Assembly (NCBI GenBank): GCA_035445085.1
Contig: DAOMQA010000001.1
Span: forward strand, 1-64,000
Direction: 5' to 3'
Length of the DNA stretch: 64,000 bases
Origin: JBDHXE01 sp035445085
GTDB taxonomy: Bacteria > Bacteroidota > Ignavibacteria > Kapaibacteriales > UBA2268
Shown here: positions 15,755 through 24,290 of the stretch, piece by piece
Numbering within the stretch: the first letter of the stretch is position 1
Layout: each line of letters starts with the position of its first letter
The notes under the pieces: generated by a model
What the model was told of the DNA's origin: nothing
What the model saw: only the letters and a program-made list of their open reading frames with translations
The model's database searches: none
Position numbers and translations under genes: made by a program

Positions 15755-15889
15755 ATGAAAACAAAAGCAATATCGGCAAGTTTATGCAACGTTGGAATTG
15801 GCACTATTCGTGGCGGTTCCTTTATTTCATATATTTTGCTCAATCTTACACTCCTTTCCTTTATTTTGTTTTCTAGCCGATTGTCATAA
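15755..15889 (+). other. Leader region with two overlapping small ORFs upstream of lat
   Basis: The gap 15548-15985 has no long gene, but this stretch is distinctly less AT-rich than its flanks. It holds a 44-codon frame at 15755-15889 (MKTKAISASLCNVGIG..., hydrophobic C-terminal half) and an overlapping 30-codon frame at 15784-15876. The second is strikingly aromatic: MQRWNWHYSWRF at the start, with 3 Trp, 5 Tyr and 7 Phe in total. The first ATG is only 3 bases after the -7 element, so only the second would lie inside the transcript. Either could be a regulatory leader peptide, or the region could be a structured RNA. No GC-rich attenuator hairpin was found between 15877 and 15985, which is nearly pure A/T. 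Confidence 0.4.
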
Positions 15890-15985
15890 GCATTACAACA
15901 AATTTATTAATAATTTTTCATTTTAACAAATAAATAATTATTTTCTTTTATTTTTTTATAACTACTCACTATAAGGAATTTATTT

Positions 15986-17332
15986 ATGAATTCATTAACA
16001 GATATTCATTATTCTGCAAATTATGTAGAAAGTAAAGAAGTTCATAACACACTTAGTAAGCATATGCTTGCGGATGGTTATGATTTCGTATTAGATTTAG
16101 AAAAGAGTAAGGGCTCAATTTTGCATGATTCAAAAAACAACAAAGATTTCATAGATTTCTTTTCTTTTTTTGCATCTATGCCAATTGGAATGAACCATCC
16201 CAAAATGTATAATAATAAAATTATCAATGCCTTAGGCAAAATAGCCGTAAACAAACCTTCAAATTCAGATATATATACTTCTGAAATGGCTACCTTTGTT
16301 AAGACGCTATTTAATTTAGCTATTCCTAATTACTTTAGTAAAGCCTTCTTTATTAGTGGTGGAGCTTTAGCAGTAGAAAACGCACTTAAGACAGCATTTG
16401 ATTGGAAAATTAGAAAGAATTTTAGGAAAGGCTATACTTATGAAAAAGGAACGAAAATAATTCATTTTCAGCAAGCCTTCCATGGAAGAAGTGGATACAC
16501 AATGTCCCTTACTAATACCGATATAAACAAGGTAAAATACTTTCCAAAATTTGATTGGCCCCGTATATCAAATCCAAAAATTAAATTTCCTCTTGATAAC
16601 GAGAGTTTAGCAAGCGTTATAGATGCCGAAAATTTAGCAGTAGCACAAATAAAGCAATCTTTTATTGAGCATCGCGATGATATCGCTGCAATTATTATCG
16701 AGCCAATACAAGGAGAGGGCGGCGACAATCACTTCCGCAAGGAATTTCACCAAGAATTACGTAAATTAGCCGACGAGAATGAAGCGTTACTAATCTACGA
16801 TGAAATTCAAACAGGCGTAGGTATGACGGGCAAATGGTGGGCTCATCAACATTATGATATGGCACCCGATATTATTTGCTTTGGTAAGAAAATGCAGGTT
16901 TGCGGTATTGCCGTAAATGATAGGATAGAAGATGTACCAGACAATGTATTTCATTTAAGCAGTAGAATCAATTCTACTTGGGGTGGCAACTTGGTAGATA
17001 TGGTTCGTTCTACAATGTACTTAGAAATAATTGCAGAAGAGAATTTAGTAGAAAATGCGGCAAATATGGGATTATACTTATTAAAGAAAATGAATGAGAT
17101 TGAGAGTGAATACCCTGAATTTATTTCAAATATACGTGGTAAAGGTCTTTTTGCTGCATTCGATCTGCCAGATGGTAATTTAAGGAAGAAATTTATTTCG
17201 GATTGCTATCAAAATGGATTAATGATACTTGCTTGTGGTGAAAGGTCCGTAAGGTTCAGACCAGCCTTAGATATAAATCAAGAAACGATAGATAAAGGTT
17301 TTGATATTATCAAACAATCGCTCATAAAGTAA
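15986..17332 (+). CDS. lat: L-lysine 6-transaminase
   Basis: A 448-aa class III PLP-dependent aminotransferase. It moves the epsilon-amino group of lysine to 2-oxoglutarate, yielding a semialdehyde that cyclises to piperideine-6-carboxylate. Visible landmarks are the PLP-phosphate region SGGALAVENALK, EPIQGEGGDNHFR, the PLP-ring aspartate in YDEIQTGVGMTG, and the Schiff-base lysine in CFGKKMQV. Overall wording matches lysine-epsilon aminotransferases rather than ornithine or GABA enzymes. AAGGA precedes the ATG. A long leader with its own promoter suggests regulation. It is probably involved in lysine catabolism. No downstream pathway gene is adjacent. Confidence 0.85.
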   Translation: MNSLTDIHYSANYVESKEVHNTLSKHMLADGYDFVLDLEKSKGSILHDSKNNKDFIDFFSFFASMPIGMNHPKMYNNKIINALGKIAVNKPSNSDIYTSEMATFVKTLFNLAIPNYFSKAFFISGGALAVENALKTAFDWKIRKNFRKGYTYEKGTKIIHFQQAFHGRSGYTMSLTNTDINKVKYFPKFDWPRISNPKIKFPLDNESLASVIDAENLAVAQIKQSFIEHRDDIAAIIIEPIQGEGGDNHFRKEFHQELRKLADENEALLIYDEIQTGVGMTGKWWAHQHYDMAPDIICFGKKMQVCGIAVNDRIEDVPDNVFHLSSRINSTWGGNLVDMVRSTMYLEIIAEENLVENAANMGLYLLKKMNEIESEYPEFISNIRGKGLFAAFDLPDGNLRKKFISDCYQNGLMILACGERSVRFRPALDINQETIDKGFDIIKQSLIK

Positions 17333-17350
17333 CTCATAAATATCAATAAT

Positions 17351-17383
17351 AAAGGAGCTACTAAATGCTTGTAGCTCCTTTTT
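17351..17383. terminator. Bidirectional terminator between lat and the ChaN-M1 gene
   Basis: AAAGGAGCTAC (17351-17361) pairs perfectly with GTAGCTCCTTT (17371-17381), followed by T-runs on both strands. It serves both convergent genes. Confidence 0.9.
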
Positions 17384-17407
17384 TATAGTTAATTTTATTA
17401 AATAATA

Positions 17408-20395
17408 TTATTTAATCTTAACTCTCAATTCACTTTTATTCTGGATATTAGGCAAAATTTCTCCACTTAAAATTGGACCTTGGCGATTGCCCATTTCTAA
17501 TGATAGATAGGAATAGCTCATATAGTGAAAATATCTTGTCAACATTTTTTCGTCAGGCAAACCCTTGTAATAAAAGACTGAACATAATTTATCATCGTTT
17601 GTTGGGTGGTCTATATTAATTAGAGAAGATACCGTATTTAGAGGGTAGTTTTTATTTTTAATGGTAAGTTTATCGTTATCTAAATTTACATAATTTGCAA
17701 TTTGTTGTTGCAATTGCTTGATGATATAATTATTCTCAAAATTACCTAATAATATCAATGAATTATTTTTGATTACTTCATTATTAACTTGATTAGCCTC
17801 AAATATCTTAAAATCATACCCACTTTCCTTTAGTTTAGCAATAAATTTTTCAGCTACATTATAGTCTGCATCAGTTTTATTTGGTATAATAACTATTGGA
17901 TTGTTGCTCAATGTTCTATTAAAATTATAAGGTTTTTCCCACTTATAAACGGAGCGTAAACACTCGTAATTAGGGTCAATTTGTATTTCATTGCAATTTT
18001 CAGGCAAGTTTAAGCTAATCTTATTTAATGAGTCTTTAATATCAATATATTCTACATTCTTTAAATCACCAGCAATAAACACTATCGGGAGTTTACTTTG
18101 TATTACGTTTTTAACTTCAATTATTAAATTCACTTTATTATTTTTAATCTCCGAACTAATTATTTTATACTCAGGAAGCTCTTTGTTTGATAGCCATTGA
18201 TTAAAGATACTACGAATTGGATATGGGTTATTGGTCTCTTTAGCTTTGCTATTAAATTCATTAGCTAAATTATACCAATATGCTCTTTTACCTTTATACT
18301 TGCTTGCAAATACTTTAAGAGCATCAAAGAATGCATCTTTACCAAGGAGTTTCATAGTTTCAATAAATATAAAAGCGCCTTTTTGGTAGCCAATAGAAGC
18401 ATCAAAAATATCACTCTGGTATTTAAATTCCTTTACAGGATAATTCTTATTATCAGGCAGCGCGTCCAATTCAACCAGTGCTTTTTTTCTCCAATTGATT
18501 AAGCCTTGTTCATTGTTCGTTAGAGCGTTATAATAGTAATTTGTTGAAAAAGTAGTTAGAGCTTCACACCAGTTCCCTTTATCATAATCAGTAAACACAC
18601 TGTTCCCCCACCAATTATGAACAAATTCATGTGCAATAGAGCCAGGCGACAATACTACATTTGGCATCTTTAATAATCTACCAGACAGCAATGTATAAGC
18701 AGGCATACCAAACCCTGTAGCAAAGAAATTTTCTACAACCGAAAAGTATTCAAATGGATAATTACCGAATAAATTAGTATATAATTTATGATAATCATTT
18801 ATAGCATTAAAAAATAGCTCTGGATTAGTTAAATCTTGATATGTATAAATTCTAATATCAAAGTTATCTTTTTGTTGGTTAATAGCCTTTAATTTCCCAC
18901 CTACTAAAGTAAGGTCGTCAATTGGAAAATCACTAATTAACTCATAAGTAACTTTATTGCCAACTGCATAAGTGCCTTTCTCAAAACTTGTAATTAAAGT
19001 AAATTCTGAAGGTAGAGTTATTTTACAATTAAAATCGGCTATATCTTTATCAGTTTTAGGGTAAAAAGATGAACCAGGTAAGTAAATTCCCTCGTCTTCT
19101 TTGTCAGAAATAATCCCAATAGAATTAGAATGCCTTTGTATTAGAGTAGTTTCATTAGGCTTATTATATACTTTGCCTTCGTAGAAAATAGTAAGTTCAT
19201 TAGTTTCTTTTATGCCATTTTCACCGTAAATTCTCGCATAAAATGATGGGTTGTTAAAAATTATTCGATTATAATTATCATTTAACTTTTCTACTTTAAA
19301 GTCTAAATCACTATTAGAATACTGTACGTTAGTAATTTTTAAAGTATTAAGCATATCTACACTTGCAATTTTTAATATTGGGTTTTTAAATATCACATTA
19401 TCTTTACCAATAATCTTAGATTCAGATGGAATAATTTCTAATTCAATATTATGCTTAACAATATAATTTTCTCCAAAGTGAGAGCCAGACCCAAAATCCA
19501 TTTCTTCTTCAGACCTTTTAGGAGAAGGCACAAAAATAACATAACTAGCTAAGTCCTTATATTCTTCTTTAAACTTAATCTCTTTTTTGTCTTTATAATA
19601 GATTGGAGTAATAACAATAGGCTTTGCTTCTGGCAATCGCTCTACAATTTTTTGTGCCGTCCCTAAGAAAGAATTAGAATGGAAGTCTCCATTTAGGTGA
19701 TAAATTATAGTTTCTGGATTTTCTTTAGAAAATTTGACTATACTTTCAGCCATAGTTTCATCTTTAATTACTTGAGAACCATAATATAAGTATAGTGTAT
19801 TTTGTTCATTCGGAGGCAAATCATTTACTTTAGTATCTGAACTAAGCATTATGTTAAAGAAATTTTCCATATACTTATCGTCGCGAAGTGTAATATTTTC
19901 AGCTATGTTCTCTCTTTCAGGGAATTCAATTTTTTGGATACCGCTAAATCCTTCCCTTACAAATTGGGCAGCATATTTTCGCGGTATATTGGCAGCTAAT
20001 ACACGAAGATGTTTTTCTTTTGCAAAATCTACCATAGGTGCATAAAATTTAGCATAGTCTGGCCATGGTCTTGAGTCTTTGATAAAACTATCATTGTCGA
20101 TAGCACCATCAATATATTCATTTACTTTGTTTTGTACATCGCGCTCAAACATTTCCATACTTAAAGTAAGATTGTTATTGTACTTATATATTTGCTTAAA
20201 TAGTTCGTATTGAATATGATGTATTAAGCTATCATCGTGAAATTCACCAAAGAGTATAAACTTATCTTTTGATAATTGCTTTGCCATTGTCTCTAAACTG
20301 ACTTCTTTTCCAGATTGTGTGTCAAAAATTTTATATTGAGCAAATGCGGAGCTAAAGCTAATGGCGATAAGGAATAGAGCTACTAAAAATTTCAT
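17408..20395 (-). CDS. ChaN-domain / M1 peptidase fusion, secreted
   Basis: A 995-aa exported protein (signal peptide to about residue 19, AFAQ). Residues about 25-270 are a ChaN/haem-uptake-like domain with the motifs FGEFHDDSLIHH and HLNGDFHSN. The second part is an M1-family metallopeptidase: zinc motif HEFVH at 589-593, third ligand E611 (HExxH-x18-E), and the catalytic tyrosine context IGYQKGAF. The aminopeptidase signature GxMEN is altered to GFGMPAY, losing the glutamate that binds the substrate N-terminus. An approximately 300-residue tail follows. ChaN proteins bind haem in some bacteria; coupling to a peptidase suggests processing of haem proteins or peptides at the cell surface. 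The substrate is unknown. It is a single-gene unit. Confidence 0.85.
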   Translation of the reverse strand: MKFLVALFLIAISFSSAFAQYKIFDTQSGKEVSLETMAKQLSKDKFILFGEFHDDSLIHHIQYELFKQIYKYNNNLTLSMEMFERDVQNKVNEYIDGAIDNDSFIKDSRPWPDYAKFYAPMVDFAKEKHLRVLAANIPRKYAAQFVREGFSGIQKIEFPERENIAENITLRDDKYMENFFNIMLSSDTKVNDLPPNEQNTLYLYYGSQVIKDETMAESIVKFSKENPETIIYHLNGDFHSNSFLGTAQKIVERLPEAKPIVITPIYYKDKKEIKFKEEYKDLASYVIFVPSPKRSEEEMDFGSGSHFGENYIVKHNIELEIIPSESKIIGKDNVIFKNPILKIASVDMLNTLKITNVQYSNSDLDFKVEKLNDNYNRIIFNNPSFYARIYGENGIKETNELTIFYEGKVYNKPNETTLIQRHSNSIGIISDKEDEGIYLPGSSFYPKTDKDIADFNCKITLPSEFTLITSFEKGTYAVGNKVTYELISDFPIDDLTLVGGKLKAINQQKDNFDIRIYTYQDLTNPELFFNAINDYHKLYTNLFGNYPFEYFSVVENFFATGFGMPAYTLLSGRLLKMPNVVLSPGSIAHEFVHNWWGNSVFTDYDKGNWCEALTTFSTNYYYNALTNNEQGLINWRKKALVELDALPDNKNYPVKEFKYQSDIFDASIGYQKGAFIFIETMKLLGKDAFFDALKVFASKYKGKRAYWYNLANEFNSKAKETNNPYPIRSIFNQWLSNKELPEYKIISSEIKNNKVNLIIEVKNVIQSKLPIVFIAGDLKNVEYIDIKDSLNKISLNLPENCNEIQIDPNYECLRSVYKWEKPYNFNRTLSNNPIVIIPNKTDADYNVAEKFIAKLKESGYDFKIFEANQVNNEVIKNNSLILLGNFENNYIIKQLQQQIANYVNLDNDKLTIKNKNYPLNTVSSLINIDHPTNDDKLCSVFYYKGLPDEKMLTRYFHYMSYSYLSLEMGNRQGPILSGEILPNIQNKSELRVKIK

Positions 20396-20473
20396 ATAAT
20401 TTAATCAAATTAAAAACTTTATAATTACAAAATTAAGGAATTATAATATGATTAAAAAATCACTTAGGTATAT

Positions 20474-20515
20474 AAAACTACAATATCAGATTAAATAGTC
20501 TGATATTGTAGTTTT
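20474..20515. terminator. Strong stem-loop terminator
   Basis: A perfect 17-bp stem (20474-20490 with 20499-20515, loop of 8) with A/T tracts at each end lies downstream of the alcohol dehydrogenase gene and upstream of the ChaN-M1 gene, both on the minus strand. Confidence 0.9.
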
Positions 20516-20561
20516 GTGATTAATTTAGAATGGTGCTTAATAAACAAGTGAGCACTAAATA

Positions 20562-21707
20562 TTATAATGATAATTTCAGAATATTAACCATATCCTCATA
20601 ATTTATAGATTTGATATTTCCAATGGGTCCTAATTCTATCGAATTTTTAGCTATTGGAATAATACTTTCTTCATCAATATTTAAATCGGCTAAGCTAATT
20701 GGAGCTTTCCATTGTCTTAGTTTACTCTGAAATTCGATAATACCTAAGTCGATGCTTTCTTGTTGCCAGATATTTTTTGCCCATCTTTCGAATATTTCTG
20801 GTTTTAATTGACTCACGTACTTTATCCAAGCCGGAAATAATACTGACAAGCTTTCGGCGTGTGCTACCTTAGGGAACAAAGCACTAATAGCATGTCCAAT
20901 CCTATGAACAACCCACTCACCACCTTGCATCGACACCGATGTAAGCCCAGATAGAGCTAATGATGATGACCAAGCAAACTCCGCCCTTGAATTATAATCA
21001 TTTTTATCAACTTGTAATTTATCGATAGCTTGAATTATAGTTTTCATTATTGCTTCATTGATTGATAAAGTAATCTCTTGGTCTATACCTCCAAAGTAGT
21101 TTTCCATAACGTGCGACAATGAATCAACAGCGCCATTAACTGTTTGCCTCCAAGGAAGCGACATTTGAACATAAGGATCAATAATCGATACTTTTGGAAA
21201 TGTGAACGGTGAACCAAAGTCCCATTTTTGTTGTGTTTTATCATTTGTAAGAACTGCGTACGAGTTCATTTCTGAACCAGTAGCAGAAAGGGTTTGAATT
21301 ACGAACAATGGCAGAGCTTGAGTAAGTCTATCATCTGTTCCATCAAATAAACTCCAAATTTGATTTTTAAAGTACCCTGCACAAATGGCCTTTGCTTCAT
21401 CTATCACCGAGCCGCCACCTACGGCTAATACAGCTTCAGCACCAAAATCACGCAATATTTGTAAAGATTTTTCGGAATGACTTAGAACGGGGTTGGGGAT
21501 TACTCCCCAACTTTCTATCCATTCAATATTGTATTGTTTTAGCGAATTAATAGTAGTTTCGTATACGCTATTTGTTTTAATTGAACCACCACCAGCTAAC
21601 AATAATACCTTTTTCAAGCCATACTTTGAAATTTCCCTGCCAATTTGCCCAATAGTATTTTTACCAAAAATAATTTTTGTTGGATTATAATATTTAAAAT
21701 TATCCAT
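20562..21707 (-). CDS. Iron-containing alcohol dehydrogenase, YqhD/BdhA type
   Basis: A 381-aa group III alcohol dehydrogenase that reduces aldehydes with NAD(P)H. The nucleotide-binding GGGS motifs (AGGGSIK and VGGGSVIDEAKAI) are present. The metal ligands D and H appear in GAVDSLSHVMENY, and two further histidines in RIGHAISALFPKVAHAESL. Wording is closest to YqhD and butanol dehydrogenases, which act on short-chain and lipid-derived aldehydes. It lies 5 bases after the conserved membrane protein gene, so it ends a three-gene operon with the S41 protease. A strong terminator follows. Confidence 0.85.
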   Translation of the reverse strand: MDNFKYYNPTKIIFGKNTIGQIGREISKYGLKKVLLLAGGGSIKTNSVYETTINSLKQYNIEWIESWGVIPNPVLSHSEKSLQILRDFGAEAVLAVGGGSVIDEAKAICAGYFKNQIWSLFDGTDDRLTQALPLFVIQTLSATGSEMNSYAVLTNDKTQQKWDFGSPFTFPKVSIIDPYVQMSLPWRQTVNGAVDSLSHVMENYFGGIDQEITLSINEAIMKTIIQAIDKLQVDKNDYNSRAEFAWSSSLALSGLTSVSMQGGEWVVHRIGHAISALFPKVAHAESLSVLFPAWIKYVSQLKPEIFERWAKNIWQQESIDLGIIEFQSKLRQWKAPISLADLNIDEESIIPIAKNSIELGPIGNIKSINYEDMVNILKLSL

Positions 21708-21712
21708 CTTAT

Positions 21713-22567
21713 TTATAGCTTAGGTTGAGGTATATTTTCTAATTCTCTAAAATCAATTTCTGACCCCATTGCACTATGTGGAATTAAATATACAGCAATC
21801 AATACAACAGCAGCAATTACCGCCCAATATTTAGCGTTTGGGTTTCTACGCATTTGAATATATGCAATTACCCAAGTTGCTATTCCCATTAGGGTTTTAT
21901 TGTCGGTTAAATCTCCAAATTTCAGCAAATTAAATGAACCATCGGCAAGAGGCCAACCAGTCCATAAAAAGCCAAAAGCATAGTATTGAACCATAGGACC
22001 AAACATTAATCCACCGATAGCAAATAAAATCAATGTATATTTTGAATAGCTAAAAGTTGTATCCCATTTATATAGACCACTAATAGCAGCTCTCAAAGAA
22101 AAGACCATTGCAGTAAACATAAATATAATATGTGGAATCAATATAAAGTCTGGCACAGAGCCTTTAAATCTAAGTATCACTGGCTCTTTGGTTACCATTA
22201 CTCTTTCTTTATCTTTTTCTAAAAAGATTTCAAAAATCATCTTACCGGCAGGCGGCAAGTGTGGCAAATATCCTACGAGTTCATTGCCTTCGACTTTCAT
22301 TTCTTGAATAGTCCATTCGTCATAGCTTTTGTATCTCTTAAAAATCATCTCACCACGTATATTTTTATCTGGAATTGTGATTCTTACATCAGCATCTCCT
22401 GGACCGCCAAAAGTTCTTATAATACTATATTTTACATCTACTCCTCCAACGGTTGTTGTGCCACTCTTAGGGTAAGTGGGTCCAGTAGTTCTCTGGTAGA
22501 TTGCCAAACCAGACATTAGTACAAAAGCAACAATCCAAGCAACGATAGTTTGTGTTTTGTTAGTCAT
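21713..22567 (-). CDS. Conserved polytopic membrane protein of unknown function
   Basis: A 284-aa protein starting at the ATG at 22567 (MTNKTQ), one base after the S41 protease gene; an ATG at 22579 would overlap that gene and add four residues. There is one N-terminal membrane segment, then an extracytoplasmic beta-rich part of about 110 residues (DVRITIPDKNIRGEMIFKRY, LPPAGKMIFEIFL), then about five closely spaced membrane helices. The soluble part resembles a cytochrome-maturation-style or sensor ectodomain, but I cannot assign a family. It is co-transcribed with the protease and the alcohol dehydrogenase. Confidence 0.6.
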   Translation of the reverse strand: MTNKTQTIVAWIVAFVLMSGLAIYQRTTGPTYPKSGTTTVGGVDVKYSIIRTFGGPGDADVRITIPDKNIRGEMIFKRYKSYDEWTIQEMKVEGNELVGYLPHLPPAGKMIFEIFLEKDKERVMVTKEPVILRFKGSVPDFILIPHIIFMFTAMVFSLRAAISGLYKWDTTFSYSKYTLILFAIGGLMFGPMVQYYAFGFLWTGWPLADGSFNLLKFGDLTDNKTLMGIATWVIAYIQMRRNPNAKYWAVIAAVVLIAVYLIPHSAMGSEIDFRELENIPQPKL

Positions 22568-22568
22568 T

Positions 22569-24179
22569 TTAATAACCATTATTTTTGAACATTAATTCAG
22601 CTTTTTCTAAATTTTGCAAAGCCGTCTTAACAAAAATATCATTTTCGAGCATTATCTCATTAGATTCTTTTGCTCCAAACGCAACAAAAGCAATAACAGA
22701 CTTTAAATTTATTGCTATTTTTGATTTATCTATCTGAAACATTTCATTATTCCATATTTTCTTATTAATACAGAATCCTTTAAAAAGTTCTAATTTTAAA
22801 TCATCAATTTGGAAAAGCTCTTTATATTTTTCAAAATTTGCAAATTCATCTTTATAATTAGCTTTATTTTGTTGATAATATTCAAACGCCCATTCTAAAA
22901 AGAGTCCTTTACTTCTCAAAACATTGGTTAGCGCAGTGCTTGTGTCTTTGTGAACAAAAATATCAGGTAGAATACCCCAAGGACTAAACAATGAGCGACC
23001 GCCCTTTGTCTTATAAATCGTTAGTTTATCAACTCCTCCATATCTTTTGAGCATTTCTTCTACTGATTGCTTAGATTGATTACCTAAAATTACATCAGCA
23101 CTCTCATCTAACTCGCTCCTAATCGAATCAGTTTCTTTTTGTAGCCTTCTACCAAGTGGGGTTCTATATTCGGCGACAGTAAGTTTAAAAGCAGTGCTGT
23201 CTACTAAGTTAATCATTCGTTGTGCAGTTGCTTTTCCATAAGTTTGAGTACCAATTATTAATCCTCTATCATAATCTTGTATGGCAGCGGCTAAAATCTC
23301 ACTCCCTGAAGCAGAAATGCTATCAACCAAAATAATAAGTGGTATTTTTTCGAATTCACCTTTCACTTTTGAATAAAATTTTTCTTTGAACCTATCTGCC
23401 TTAGCAATAGTTTCACAAATCAGCAATGAGTCAGGCAAAAATTGATCTGCTACTTCTACTGCTTGTAATAAGTATCCACCTGTATTGCCACGTAAATCAA
23501 CAATTATACATTTGGGCTTTTTTGATTTAATTTTACTAGCATAATCTGCAAATTCTTTCCCAGTAAGCTCCGAGAATCTATTTATAGCTATATAAGCGAT
23601 TTTATTATCAAACATAATAGGCGAAGCTACCGAATAGCTTTCGTATAATTTACGTTCAATCGTAATCGGCTTAAAATTATTATTAGCAAACGCTTTGATA
23701 ATCAAACTCACTTTCGTGGCAGTATCTCCACTAAGATGAGCCATTACTTCGCTTCTATTCATTCTTGAAGTAGGCTCATCGTTTATAAATAAAACTTGGT
23801 CGCCTATTTGAAGCCCAGCTTCCTCGGAAGGGCTTTTTTTCGCTACATTTACAATGGTCAAAGTATCGTTGATTGGGAAGACATCAATCCCAATACCTAC
23901 AGTAACACCTTTATTCCTCTCATTTAGCTTAGCGATTACAGATTTAGGATAGTATTCAGAATTTTTATCAAAGCTATTAAGCAATGAATGAAAAGCTATA
24001 TCGCTTGATTTAATAATATCAATCGAATCCTTATGGTATTGGGCAGCATTCTCTAACATATATTTAAATTTACTTGCTTGTAAATTTATAACTTTCTGTA
24101 AAGAATCTTCTGTAGCATAGGTATTAGATGCTATCAAGAATATGGTAGCAATAATATAAAAGCCTTTTTTTATTAACAT
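22569..24179 (-). CDS. ctp: S41 C-terminal processing peptidase with PDZ domain
   Basis: A 536-aa CtpA/Prc-family serine protease with an N-terminal signal sequence (MLIKKGFYIIATIFLIASNTYA). The PDZ domain at about 90-175 includes SPSEEAGLQIGDQVLFIND. The catalytic domain follows: the substrate-strand motif GNTGGYL, the serine motif SISASGSEILAAAI and the lysine motif TYGKATAQ. It acts in the cell envelope, trimming proteins at their C-terminus. A helical tail of about 120 residues follows the catalytic core. It is first in an operon with the membrane protein and the alcohol dehydrogenase. Confidence 0.88.
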   Translation of the reverse strand: MLIKKGFYIIATIFLIASNTYATEDSLQKVINLQASKFKYMLENAAQYHKDSIDIIKSSDIAFHSLLNSFDKNSEYYPKSVIAKLNERNKGVTVGIGIDVFPINDTLTIVNVAKKSPSEEAGLQIGDQVLFINDEPTSRMNRSEVMAHLSGDTATKVSLIIKAFANNNFKPITIERKLYESYSVASPIMFDNKIAYIAINRFSELTGKEFADYASKIKSKKPKCIIVDLRGNTGGYLLQAVEVADQFLPDSLLICETIAKADRFKEKFYSKVKGEFEKIPLIILVDSISASGSEILAAAIQDYDRGLIIGTQTYGKATAQRMINLVDSTAFKLTVAEYRTPLGRRLQKETDSIRSELDESADVILGNQSKQSVEEMLKRYGGVDKLTIYKTKGGRSLFSPWGILPDIFVHKDTSTALTNVLRSKGLFLEWAFEYYQQNKANYKDEFANFEKYKELFQIDDLKLELFKGFCINKKIWNNEMFQIDKSKIAINLKSVIAFVAFGAKESNEIMLENDIFVKTALQNLEKAELMFKNNGY

Positions 24180-24262
24180 TTTATTAATTACACTTAAATT
24201 TTAATCTACCTTAAACGTAATAATTGTTGAAAAGTTTTTATCTTTTAAATTTTATTAGTAGT

Positions 24263-24270
24263 TAATTTTG
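24263..24270 (+). promoter_or_regulatory. TAnnTTTG-type -7 element
   Basis: TAATTTTG lies 20 bases before the ATG at 24291, as expected for a Bacteroidota sigma-A promoter. I did not find a convincing -33 TTG at normal spacing. Confidence 0.4.
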
Positions 24271-24290
24271 TATTTTAATTATGAGTGCGT

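Noticed and set aside
15755..15889. The 44-codon frame as a confident protein-coding gene
   Set aside because: Its ATG lies only 3 bases after the -7 element, so it would probably be upstream of the transcript start. It is kept only as part of a leader region.
24285..24290. GTG start two codons before the ATG at 24291
   Set aside because: The ATG places the lysines and hydrophobic core as a normal signal peptide, and the promoter element is spaced well from it.
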